From Mesorhizobium sp. (GTDB taxonomy: Bacteria; Pseudomonadota; Alphaproteobacteria; Rhizobiales; Rhizobiaceae), in contig SAPZ01000004.1 of assembly GCA_004020875.1 (NCBI GenBank), positions 248,001-312,000 of the forward strand: DNA of 64,000 nt, read 5' to 3'. Under the pieces are notes generated by a model, which saw only the letters and a list, made by a program, of their open reading frames with translations, searched no databases and was not told the origin of the DNA. Made by a program: the position numbers and the translations under genes. Below, piece after piece: positions 1 to 8,070 of the stretch; the first letter of the stretch is position 1, and every line of letters begins with the position of its first letter.

Positions 1-650
1 TCGGCGACGGTGCCGAGGTGACCTGGCTGATCGTGCAGGAGCAGCCGGAGACGGCCACGCATCTCGCCCAGTTCAAAGCGCATATCGGCAAGGACGCAAA
101 GCTGACGCTCTTCGTAATGAACGCCGGCGGCAAGCTCGTTCGCCAGGAGGTCGTCGTCAGGACGACGGGCGAGGGCGCCGATTTCAAATTGCGCGGCATC
201 AACCTTCTCGCCGGCGACACGCATACCGACACGACGATGGTGCTCGACCACGCCGTGCCGCATACGACGTCGACGGAAGTGATCCGCAACGTGGTGACCG
301 GCAAGGCGCGCGGCGTCTTCCAGGGCCGCATCAACGTGCATCAATACGCGCAGAAGACCAACGCCAAGATGGCTTGCAACACGCTGCTTCTGTCGGACGA
401 CGGCGAGTTCTCGACCAAGCCGGAGCTAGAAATCTTCGCCGACGACGTTGTCTGCGGCCATGGCGCCACCGTCACCGAGATCGACCACAACCATCTGTTT
501 TACCTGATGGCGCGCGGCATCGACGAGAAGTCGGCGCGAGGCCTGCTGGTGAAGGCGTTCGTCGCCGAAGTGATCGAGGAACTGGATGACGAGGCGCTGG
601 TCGAAGCGCTCGAAGAGCGGCTCGACGGCTGGTTTTCGACACACGGGTAG
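1..650 (+). CDS. sufD: SufD, Fe-S cluster scaffold subunit (5' truncated)
   Basis: Reading frame is open from the first complete codon (position 3) to a TAG at 648-650, so the start lies before the window; about 215 residues are visible. The sequence has the C-terminal beta-helix of SufB/SufD proteins, including the stretch VFQGRINVHQYAQKT, a SufD hallmark, and the closing FAxEVIEEL-type helix. SufD forms the SufBC2D complex that assembles [4Fe-4S]/[2Fe-2S] clusters in the cytoplasm. It is followed by sufS, sufT and sufA on the same strand, so sufB and sufC are expected just upstream. Confidence 0.95.
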   Translation, partial: GDGAEVTWLIVQEQPETATHLAQFKAHIGKDAKLTLFVMNAGGKLVRQEVVVRTTGEGADFKLRGINLLAGDTHTDTTMVLDHAVPHTTSTEVIRNVVTGKARGVFQGRINVHQYAQKTNAKMACNTLLLSDDGEFSTKPELEIFADDVVCGHGATVTEIDHNHLFYLMARGIDEKSARGLLVKAFVAEVIEELDDEALVEALEERLDGWFSTHG

Positions 651-654
651 CGGC

Positions 655-740
655 TTCCCCTTCCCCTTGTGGGAGAAGGTGGAGCGGCGCGCAGCGCCGA
701 GACGAATGAGGGGTGCTGGACGGAGTGAGGCGGTGCCTCG
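655..740. repeat. Rhizobial intergenic palindromic element inside the suf operon
   Basis: The 99-nt sufD-sufS gap is filled by a sequence of the type CCCCTTGTGGGAGAAGGTGG followed by a GCGCGCAGCGCCGAGACGAA arm and GATGAGGGG-like text. I recognise this as a dispersed palindromic repeat common between genes in Mesorhizobium and relatives. A second, shorter relative is at 34325-34345. It can fold in mRNA and may affect the sufD/sufS expression ratio (inference). Confidence 0.6.
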
Positions 741-752
741 AGAGAGCTTGTG

Positions 753-1994
753 ATGGACCAGAAGATCGAAACCACCCCGTATGACGTCGAGGCGATCCGC
801 CGCGACTTCCCGATCCTGTCGCGCCAGGTCTACGGCAAGCCGCTGGTCTATCTCGACAACGGCGCTTCGGCGCAGAAGCCGCAGGTGGTGCTAGACACCA
901 TCCAGCACGCCTATTCCCAGGAATATGCCAACGTCCATCGCGGCCTGCATTTCTTGTCGAACGCCGCGACCGATGCCTATGAGAACGCCCGCAAGTCGGT
1001 ACAGCGGTTTTTGAATGCGCCGAGCACCGACAACATCGTCTTCACCTCCAACACCACCTCGGCGATCAATACGGTCGCCTATGGCTGGGGCATGCCTCGG
1101 ATCGACGAGGGCGATGAGATCGTGCTGTCGATCATGGAGCACCACTCCAACATCGTGCCGTGGCATTTCATCCGCGAACGGCAGGGCGCCAAGCTGGTGT
1201 GGGTGCCGGTCGACGATCTCGGCGCCTTCCATATCGAGGAATTCGAGAAGCGGCTGACCAACCGCACCAAGTTGGTTGCCATCACGCATATGTCCAATGC
1301 GCTGGGCACGGTGACGCCGATCAAGGAGATCGTGCGGATCGCGCATTCGCATGGAATTCCCGTGCTCGTCGACGGCAGCCAGAGTGCGGTCCACATGCCG
1401 ATCGACGTGCAGGACCTCGACTGCGATTTCTTCGTCTTCACTGGGCACAAGGTCTACGGCCCGTCGGGGATCGGCGTGCTCTATGGCAAGAAGGACAGGC
1501 TGGAAGAGATGCGGCCGTTCATGGGCGGCGGCGAGATGATCGAGGAGGTGACGGAAGACATCGTCACCTACAACGAGCCGCCGCACCGTTTCGAGGCAGG
1601 CACGCCGCCGATCGTGCAAGCGATCGGGCTGGGCGCGGCGTTGGACTACATGGAAAAGGTGGGCCGCGAGCGCATCGCAGCGCATGAAGCCGACCTCAAG
1701 ACGTACGCGCATGAGCGGCTCAGGGCGATCAATTCTCTGCGCATCTTCGGCGACGCGCCTGGCAAGGGCGCCATCATCTCGTTCGAATTGCAGGGCATCC
1801 ATGCGCATGACGTGTCGATGGTGATCGACCGGCAGGGCGTTGCCGTCCGCGCCGGCACCCACTGCGCGCAGCCGCTGTTGAAACGCTTCGGCGTCACCTC
1901 CACATGCAGGGCATCGTTCGGCATGTATAATACCATGGCCGAAGTCGACGCTTTGGCCGAGGCGCTGGAAAAGGCGCGAAAGTTCTTCGGGTGA
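753..1994 (+). CDS. sufS: SufS-type group II cysteine desulfurase
   Basis: PLP enzyme of about 413 aa that takes sulfur from L-cysteine as a persulfide for Fe-S cluster assembly. The PLP-binding lysine lies in FTGHKVYGPSG (about residue 233) and the catalytic cysteine in RAGTHCAQP (about residue 371). The short active-site loop is typical of group II (SufS/CsdA) enzymes. An in-frame GTG immediately precedes the chosen ATG and could also start translation. Its stop overlaps the sufT start as TGATG, indicating translational coupling. Substrate persulfide would pass to SufE or SufU, neither of which is visible here. Confidence 0.97.
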   Translation: MDQKIETTPYDVEAIRRDFPILSRQVYGKPLVYLDNGASAQKPQVVLDTIQHAYSQEYANVHRGLHFLSNAATDAYENARKSVQRFLNAPSTDNIVFTSNTTSAINTVAYGWGMPRIDEGDEIVLSIMEHHSNIVPWHFIRERQGAKLVWVPVDDLGAFHIEEFEKRLTNRTKLVAITHMSNALGTVTPIKEIVRIAHSHGIPVLVDGSQSAVHMPIDVQDLDCDFFVFTGHKVYGPSGIGVLYGKKDRLEEMRPFMGGGEMIEEVTEDIVTYNEPPHRFEAGTPPIVQAIGLGAALDYMEKVGRERIAAHEADLKTYAHERLRAINSLRIFGDAPGKGAIISFELQGIHAHDVSMVIDRQGVAVRAGTHCAQPLLKRFGVTSTCRASFGMYNTMAEVDALAEALEKARKFFG

Positions 1995-2392
1995 TGATGA
2001 TGAACGATGTGAGCGCGACCCAAGAGACTGCTCCGGAAACGGCTAGCAACGGCATCGTCTCCGCCTCGGCGATTCCCGCCGACGAGTTGGCGCGGCTGAC
2101 CGATGACATCGTCTCGGCGCTGAAGACGGTCTACGACCCGGAAATCCCGGCGGACATCTACGAACTCGGCCTCGTCTATAAGATCGACATAGAGGACGAC
2201 CGTTCGGTCAAGATCGACATGACGCTGACCGCGCCCGGCTGCCCGGTGGCGGGCGAGATGCCTGGATGGGTGGAGAACGCGGTCGGCGCCGTCGAGGGCG
2301 TGTCCGGCGTCGAGGTCAACATGGTGTTCGACCCGCCATGGACGCCCGACCGCATGTCGGAAGAGGCGCAGGTCGCGGTCGGGTGGTATTAG
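1994..2392 (+). CDS. sufT: SufT, DUF59/MIP18-family Fe-S assembly factor
   Basis: A 132-aa protein with a DUF59 core (LTDDIVSALKTVYDPEIPADIYELGLVYKI) and the conserved cysteine in TLTAPGCPVAGEMP. SufT proteins help mature Fe-S proteins, especially under high demand or iron limitation. The 30-residue N-terminal extension is low complexity, as in other SufT proteins. Start codons at 1991 (GTG), 1994, 1997 and 2000 (ATG) are all possible; 1994 is chosen because it overlaps the sufS stop. It sits between sufS and sufA, as in most rhizobial suf operons. Confidence 0.93.
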   Translation: MMMNDVSATQETAPETASNGIVSASAIPADELARLTDDIVSALKTVYDPEIPADIYELGLVYKIDIEDDRSVKIDMTLTAPGCPVAGEMPGWVENAVGAVEGVSGVEVNMVFDPPWTPDRMSEEAQVAVGWY

Positions 2393-2495
2393 GCGAGCAC
2401 AGGCTGGCGCACTTGCGCCAGTGGCAAAACTTCACCATTTTAGGTGAGAATCATTCGGCAGGCCTTGAACCTGCAGGGAATGGAGAAGGAAAAGC

Positions 2496-2876
2496 ATGGG
2501 ACGCTTTGCCGTCATCACGATGACCGAAAAGGCCGCCGACCGCGTGCGCGAGATCGTCGCAGCGCGCGACAACGCGCACGGCATCCGGCTCGGCATCAAG
2601 AAGGGTGGTTGCGCCGGTATGGAATACACCGTCGACCTGGTGACTGACCCGGATCCCAAGGACGATCACATCGAGCGCGACGGCGCGCATGTGTATGTCG
2701 CGCCGGAAGCCGCGCTCTTCCTGTTCGGCACCGAGATGGATTTCGAGCAGACGACGCTGCGCACCGGCTTCACCTTCAAGAATCCGAACCAGAGCTCGGC
2801 CTGCGGCTGTGGCGAATCCGTTGAATTGAAGCCTGCCGACCTCAAGGCGCTTGCCGAGGCGCGCGCTTCGGCCTGA
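2496..2876 (+). CDS. sufA: SufA/HesB-IscA A-type Fe-S carrier
   Basis: 126 aa, normal length for the family. The three cluster-ligand cysteines are C39 (KKGGCAGM) and C103/C105 (SACGCGES). A-type carriers receive clusters from SufBCD and pass them to apoproteins. A strong ribosome binding site (GGAGAAGGA) precedes the ATG. The 103-nt gap from sufT is larger than elsewhere in the operon, so a secondary promoter is possible. It ends 22 nt before the convergent RidA-family gene. Confidence 0.96.
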   Translation: MGRFAVITMTEKAADRVREIVAARDNAHGIRLGIKKGGCAGMEYTVDLVTDPDPKDDHIERDGAHVYVAPEAALFLFGTEMDFEQTTLRTGFTFKNPNQSSACGCGESVELKPADLKALAEARASA

Positions 2877-2898
2877 CCAAGCCCGCCGGCGCTTCCGC

Positions 2899-3357
2899 TC
2901 AGTCCGGCAGCGCGGCAATAACGACCAGCTCAACAACAAGATCGGGCTGCGCCAGCGCAGCGACGCCGATCACCTCCGATGGCGGCGGGTTGTTGTAGCT
3001 GCAGTGCTTCGGGCAATGTTCGGCAAAGAATTCGTCCAGCACGTCCAGACGGAAGTTGGGCGAGCTGAGGACGCCGCCGGACGGAAACGGCCCTTTGACG
3101 TAGAACGTCACCTTGACCAGATGGTCGAGCGAGCTGCCAAGTTCCTCCAGATCGGACTTGATATTCGCAAGGATTTCGCGCCATTGCGTAGCCGCGTCAC
3201 CCACGGCGCCGCCCTGATGTTTCGAGGGATCATAGTCGTCGACGGTGGCTGTGTTGCCGGAGAGAAAAACATATCCCTTCGCGCCCGAGACCACCGTCCT
3301 CTTGCCCCAAGGCATCAAACGATCGCCTTTGAATTTCTTGTGCGTCGTGAGGTTCAT
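2899..3357 (-). CDS. RidA/YjgF/YER057c-family protein
   Basis: About 152 aa. RidA-family traits include GYVFLSGNTA near the N-terminus, LEELGSSLDHLVKVTFYV in the middle and VIGVAALAQPDLVVELVVIA at the C-terminus. Classical RidA deaminates reactive enamine/imine intermediates released by PLP enzymes, but this protein is longer and may belong to another Rid subfamily with a different substrate. The ATG at 3357 has a GGAG site 6-7 nt upstream and gives family-like length; an upstream in-frame start at 3408 is unlikely. Confidence 0.85.
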   Translation of the reverse strand: MNLTTHKKFKGDRLMPWGKRTVVSGAKGYVFLSGNTATVDDYDPSKHQGGAVGDAATQWREILANIKSDLEELGSSLDHLVKVTFYVKGPFPSGGVLSSPNFRLDVLDEFFAEHCPKHCSYNNPPPSEVIGVAALAQPDLVVELVVIAALPD

Positions 3358-3386
3358 TTCTGCTCCTGTCGCCAGATGGTTGCCTT

Positions 3387-3438
3387 GACGCAATTCCGGG
3401 TGGAACACCGATGGGCGGTTTTGGTGGAATTGCTCTAA
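3387..3438. repeat. RIME-like palindrome, half element
   Basis: Arms GCAATTCCGGGTGGAA and GGTGGAATTGCTC flank a loop containing ACCGATGGGCGGTTTT. The same design (AATTCC ... CACACTTTTT ... GGAATTGCTC) recurs at 28190-28230. It lies between the RidA gene and the GFA gene and overlaps the GFA stop codon. Confidence 0.6.
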
Positions 3439-3932
3439 TCAACCCACATGCCCGTGCGCTTGTGCCAGTCGGCGATTGATTCCTCTGGATAGACCTCGAA
3501 GACCTTGTCCTTCTTGCCGACCACTGGCTCGACCCAGTTCGCCTTGTATTTCAGCATCAGATGCACCTTTTCCGGTGGCTTCGGCAGGTCGGTGTCGATT
3601 GCCGAGGCGAAGGGATGGACAAGCTCCGGCCAGGTCGGGTCGTAGAGCCAGAGCGCCGAGCCGCATTTGCGGCAGAAATTGCGCTCGCCGGTCGAGACCT
3701 CGCAATGCGGATGCTCGTCATCCTCGATTTCGGCGCGATAGACGCCAATGCTGCGCTTGCCCGCGATTTTCAAGGTCTCGTAGTCGGCGCCGAGATTGAT
3801 GGCGAAACCGCCGCCGCCCTGCTGCTTGCGGCAGATCGAGCAGTAGCAGAGCATAAACGGCACGGGCGTGTGGCTTTCCACCTCGAAGCGGACAGCGCCG
3901 CAGCGGCAGGAGCCTTTGAGCAGGACAGGCAT
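3435..3932 (-). CDS. GFA-family (glutathione-dependent formaldehyde-activating-like) zinc protein
   Basis: About 165 aa. Zinc-site cysteines of the GFA fold are visible: CRCG near residue 10, CYCSICRKQ near residue 39 and FCRKCGSALW near residue 90. True Gfa binds glutathione and was proposed to speed S-hydroxymethylglutathione formation; most paralogues have unknown substrates, so only the family is assigned. The start at 3932 has CGGAG eight bases upstream, better than the 3959 start of the open frame. A second GFA paralogue lies at 56294. Confidence 0.88.
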   Translation of the reverse strand: MPVLLKGSCRCGAVRFEVESHTPVPFMLCYCSICRKQQGGGGFAINLGADYETLKIAGKRSIGVYRAEIEDDEHPHCEVSTGERNFCRKCGSALWLYDPTWPELVHPFASAIDTDLPKPPEKVHLMLKYKANWVEPVVGKKDKVFEVYPEESIADWHKRTGMWVD

Positions 3933-4021
3933 AGCGGGAACTCCGATTCCAGGTTTCAACCTGTCAGCATGCTTTTGGTTGCGGCGATGACAGGGCCGAT
4001 GACGGATGAGATGATCGCGCC

Positions 4022-4345
4022 ATGGATAACACGCGACTTGAAGAACTGTTCGAAAGTCTTGGTCCGATCAGCATCCGTAAACTGTTCGGCGGCAAGGGTA
4101 TCTATTGCGACGGCGTCATCGTCGCGGTGGTGGTGCGCGGCGAGCTGATGCTCAAGGCGGATGAGGAAACCATTCCGGTTTTCGAGGTCGCCGGCTGCGG
4201 CCAGTGGACCTACACCGGCTCGCGCCACGGCAAGGCGGTGGCGATGCCCTATTGGAGCGTTCCCGACCAGGCTTTCGACGATCCTGACGAGATGGCCGTG
4301 TGGGCGCGGCGGGCTTATGAGGCGGGACGGCGGGCGGGGAAATAG
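4022..4345 (+). CDS. TfoX N-terminal domain protein
   Basis: 107 aa, matching the stand-alone TfoX_N domain: LFESLGPISIRKLFGGKGIY followed by the hydrophobic GVIVAVVVRGELMLKAD strand and PYWSVPDQAFDDPDEMAVWARRAYE. The domain was named for the competence regulator TfoX/Sxy, but single-domain forms in rhizobia are not linked to competence. It is transcribed away from the GFA gene, whose start is 89 nt upstream, and converges with psuG (3 nt between stops). Confidence 0.85.
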   Translation: MDNTRLEELFESLGPISIRKLFGGKGIYCDGVIVAVVVRGELMLKADEETIPVFEVAGCGQWTYTGSRHGKAVAMPYWSVPDQAFDDPDEMAVWARRAYEAGRRAGK

Positions 4346-4348
4346 GCG

Positions 4349-5266
4349 CTACAGCGCCTTTGCTATCTCCACCGCCAGCCGCGCATTGTTCTCGACCAGC
4401 GCTATATTCGTCTTGAGGCTGCGGCCGCCGGTGAGTTCCAGGATCTTCGACAAAAGGAATGGCGTCACCGCTTTGCCGCTGACGTTCTGCGCCTGGGCCG
4501 CCTTCTGCGCGGCCTCGATATAGCCGGCCATTTCGTCAGCCGGGATCTCGTCATTCTGCGGCACAGGGTTGGCGACCAGAATGCCGCCTCCCAGACCCAA
4601 CGCCTGGCGCGTGCGGTAGAAATGGGCGATGTCCTCAGGCGCCTGCAGCGTCAGAGGCGCGCGGAAGGGCGACTGCCTGGACCAGAAGGCGGGCATCGTT
4701 TCGCTGCCATGACCGATGACCGGCACGCCGCGTGTTTCGAGCACCTCCAACGTCTTTTCGATGTCGAGGATCGCCTTGGCGCCGGCCGAGACGACGATGA
4801 CCGGCGTGCGCGCCAGCTCATCGAGATCGGCTGAGATGTCGAAGCTTTTCTCGGCGCCCTTGTGGACACCGCCGATGCCCCCGGTGGCGAACACCTTTAT
4901 CCCGGCCATATGCGCGGCGATCATCGTCGCCGCGACCGTGGTGCCGCCCGTGCGCTCTTGAGCGACTGCGAAGCCGAGATCGGCGCGCGACAGCTTCATT
5001 GCGTCGCCGGTCATGGCGAGCGATTCGCGTTCGCCGTCGGAGAGGCCGATCTTGATGCGGCCGTCGACCACGGCGATCGTCGCCGGCACCGCGCCGCCCT
5101 CGATGATGATCTGCTCGACCTTGGCGGCCATCGCGCCATTGTCGGGGTAGGGCATGCCGTGGGTGATGATCGTCGATTCCAGCGCCACCACGGGCCGGCC
5201 GGCGGCAAGCGCCGCCGCCACGGGCGGGTGGACATCGACGAAGGGGCGGGCGGTTTCCGGCGTCAT
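4349..5266 (-). CDS. psuG: Pseudouridine-5'-phosphate glycosidase
   Basis: 305 aa. Cleaves pseudouridine 5'-phosphate to uracil and ribose 5-phosphate in RNA-derived pseudouridine salvage. Family hallmarks are RPVVALESTIITHGMPYP at the N-terminus, TGGIGGVHKGAE in the centre and the C-terminal LLSKILELTGGRSLKTNIALVENNA. It lies 39 nt downstream of a PfkB-family kinase on the same strand; the kinase makes its substrate. GGAG precedes the ATG by about 7 nt. Confidence 0.95.
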   Translation of the reverse strand: MTPETARPFVDVHPPVAAALAAGRPVVALESTIITHGMPYPDNGAMAAKVEQIIIEGGAVPATIAVVDGRIKIGLSDGERESLAMTGDAMKLSRADLGFAVAQERTGGTTVAATMIAAHMAGIKVFATGGIGGVHKGAEKSFDISADLDELARTPVIVVSAGAKAILDIEKTLEVLETRGVPVIGHGSETMPAFWSRQSPFRAPLTLQAPEDIAHFYRTRQALGLGGGILVANPVPQNDEIPADEMAGYIEAAQKAAQAQNVSGKAVTPFLLSKILELTGGRSLKTNIALVENNARLAVEIAKAL

Positions 5267-5305
5267 GGCTGTTCTCCGGCAAGGAGGAATTGGATCGTGG
5301 TCGCC

Positions 5306-6259
5306 CTATGCCACCTCCCGTGCCTCCGGCACAAGGGCAAGCGCCTGCGTGAAGTCGGCGGTCGTGAAGGATGGCACGGCCTCCGGACTCTCGATGGCGA
5401 GCATCGCCGCCGCGACGCCCTCGCGCAGCGCGGCGCGCAGCGGCAGTCCGCGCAGCAGGGCGGCGACCGTCGCGCCGGTCAAGGCGTCGCCGGCGCCGGT
5501 TACATCGGCGATCCGGCGCGGCGCAGGCGGCTCGATTTCAAAGATGCCGGTGTCGTCAAAGCCCAGCACCGGGGCGTTGCCGGCCGTAATCACACCGGCA
5601 TCCAGGCCGACATGCCTAAGTGCGTCGACAAGCGTGGTCCCAGACAATTCGGGACCGACCAAAGCGGCGACTTCGCGGCGATTCATGAAGAGCAGCGACA
5701 GATCTTTGAGCAGCGGCGTCAGGCGGACGACCTTGGCCGGCGAGACGGCGATGGCAAAGACCGGCCGGCCGCCGGCGAGCGCCACCAGACGCTCCAGCGC
5801 CGCCGTCGGCAGGTTGGCGTCGCACAGGATGGCGTCGGCCGCGGCGATCGCCTCGCGCACCTTGGAACGCCTTATCTGCTTGGGAAAGGCGAGATCATAA
5901 AGCGCCATGTCGGCCAGCCCGACAATCAATTCGCCCTCGGCGTCGATCAGCGCCGTGTAGCTCGGCGTTGTGCGGTCGAGGAACACCACCGAGAGGTCCG
6001 TTATCCCCGCGCTGTCGATCGCCGAGGCAACCGTGTCCGCCGCCGCATCGCCGCCGCGCACCGAGATCAATGAGGCCGACACGCCGCGCTTCACCACGCT
6101 GCGCAGGGCGTTGAAAACGACGCCACCGACATCCTCGCGCATCATGCCGGGATTGGAGGCCGCCGGCACATAGGTGCCCGAGACCTGGCCACGCCGGTCG
6201 ATATGGGCGCCGCCCAAAGCCAGGATCGTTGGGGCCAGGATAGTTGGGGATGTCGGCAT
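5306..6259 (-). CDS. psuK: PfkB-family kinase, probable pseudouridine kinase
   Basis: 317 aa ribokinase/PfkB-fold kinase. The N-terminal LALGGAHIDRRGQVSG and the C-terminal signature DVTGAGDALTGATVAALLRG (catalytic Asp in GAGD) are clear. Pairing with psuG in one operon makes pseudouridine the likely substrate: phosphorylation to pseudouridine 5'-phosphate, then cleavage by PsuG. The ribosome binding site is weak. The gene diverges from recA across a 281-nt region. Confidence 0.9.
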   Translation of the reverse strand: MPTSPTILAPTILALGGAHIDRRGQVSGTYVPAASNPGMMREDVGGVVFNALRSVVKRGVSASLISVRGGDAAADTVASAIDSAGITDLSVVFLDRTTPSYTALIDAEGELIVGLADMALYDLAFPKQIRRSKVREAIAAADAILCDANLPTAALERLVALAGGRPVFAIAVSPAKVVRLTPLLKDLSLLFMNRREVAALVGPELSGTTLVDALRHVGLDAGVITAGNAPVLGFDDTGIFEIEPPAPRRIADVTGAGDALTGATVAALLRGLPLRAALREGVAAAMLAIESPEAVPSFTTADFTQALALVPEAREVA

Positions 6260-6456
6260 TTCGGGTCAGTAACTTTCATTGATCGTGCGGCTGCGCACAC
6301 TAGGTTCCATCGGGTCGCCCTGCAATCGGAGTCGCGATTCGGATGGCCGGACATCGAAATCCCTTCTGGACCAGCGGTTCTGGTTTGCCCTATCCCTGGT
6401 GAGACAAAAATAGAACAAATCCAGATATTGATTGTGTTTCAGATATTTGCCGCCTC

Positions 6457-6482
6457 TTGCCAAATGAGAACAAAAAAGGTAC
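6457..6482 (+). promoter_or_regulatory. recA promoter with SOS (LexA)-type box
   Basis: Two overlapping motifs lie 58-84 nt upstream of recA. TTG-N11-CAA at 6457-6473 is the spacing reported for the Rhizobium etli recA promoter. GAAC-N7-GTAC at 6468-6482 is one base from the alphaproteobacterial LexA box GAAC-N7-GAAC (GTTC-N7-GTTC on the other strand). The location between candidate promoter elements supports LexA control. The rest of the 6260-6540 gap is AT-richer than its surroundings and should also hold the psuK promoter. Confidence 0.6.
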
Positions 6483-6540
6483 AAAACAGCAGGGATCACG
6501 GATTGTCCGGCCTTCATTGACGACCAAGGGGTGATGTATC

Positions 6541-7638
<1,098 letters not shown>

Positions 7639-7780
7639 TCCGGTTCCAGGAAGTTCGCGCAGCGGTTTCCTGTTCTGGATTGTGCGAAAGCAATTCGTCG
7701 GCTTAGCCGGAGTTCGGCCACAATCCTGGTTTATTTGGTTATGCTTATGTAATTGAGTTCTTAAGTAATGCGTACCCCGA

Positions 7781-7810
7781 GCCGCCGGCCTTCGCGCCGG
7801 CGGTTTTGCG
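7781..7810 (+). terminator. Rho-independent terminator after recA
   Basis: An 8-bp GC stem CCGCCGGC/GCCGGCGG with a CTTCGC-type loop is followed by TTTT. It lies 143 nt after the recA stop and should separate recA from alaS. Confidence 0.75.
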
Positions 7811-7845
7811 TTTCGGGTAGCGTCGAGCGGCCGACGGAATTGGCC

Positions 7846-7953
7846 TAAAGCGCGTCGCGATGTTTCAGATTCCCTCCATGCGCTTTAGGTCTTTGGTTTT
7901 ACGCATGTCTTTATCCCCGAAACCGGTTCCCACTTTCGGGAGACGTGCTTTAA
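7846..7953. repeat. RIME-like dispersed repeat, full element
   Basis: Two successive palindromes: AAAGCGCGTCGCG...TGCGCTTTAGGTCTTTG, then CGCATGTCTTTATCCCCGAA...TTTCGGGAGACGTGCTTTAA. A clearly related copy is at 23893-23995 (shared TTTAGGTCTTT, GCATGTCTT, CCCGAAACCG and TTTCGGGAGACATGCTT blocks). These are recognisable as short non-coding rhizobial intergenic elements. With the recA terminator it accounts for most of the 432-nt recA-alaS gap; I see no gene in the remainder. Confidence 0.75.
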
Positions 7954-8070
7954 CTCCGTGTTTCTGGACAGGCTCAAGAGCTATCGCTAAAAGGCCCATC
8001 TATCTCTGAAATATCAGAGCCCATTTGCCGCCGGCCGGGCCGGCGGTTCTTGCGAAAAAGGCAGTGTGCA

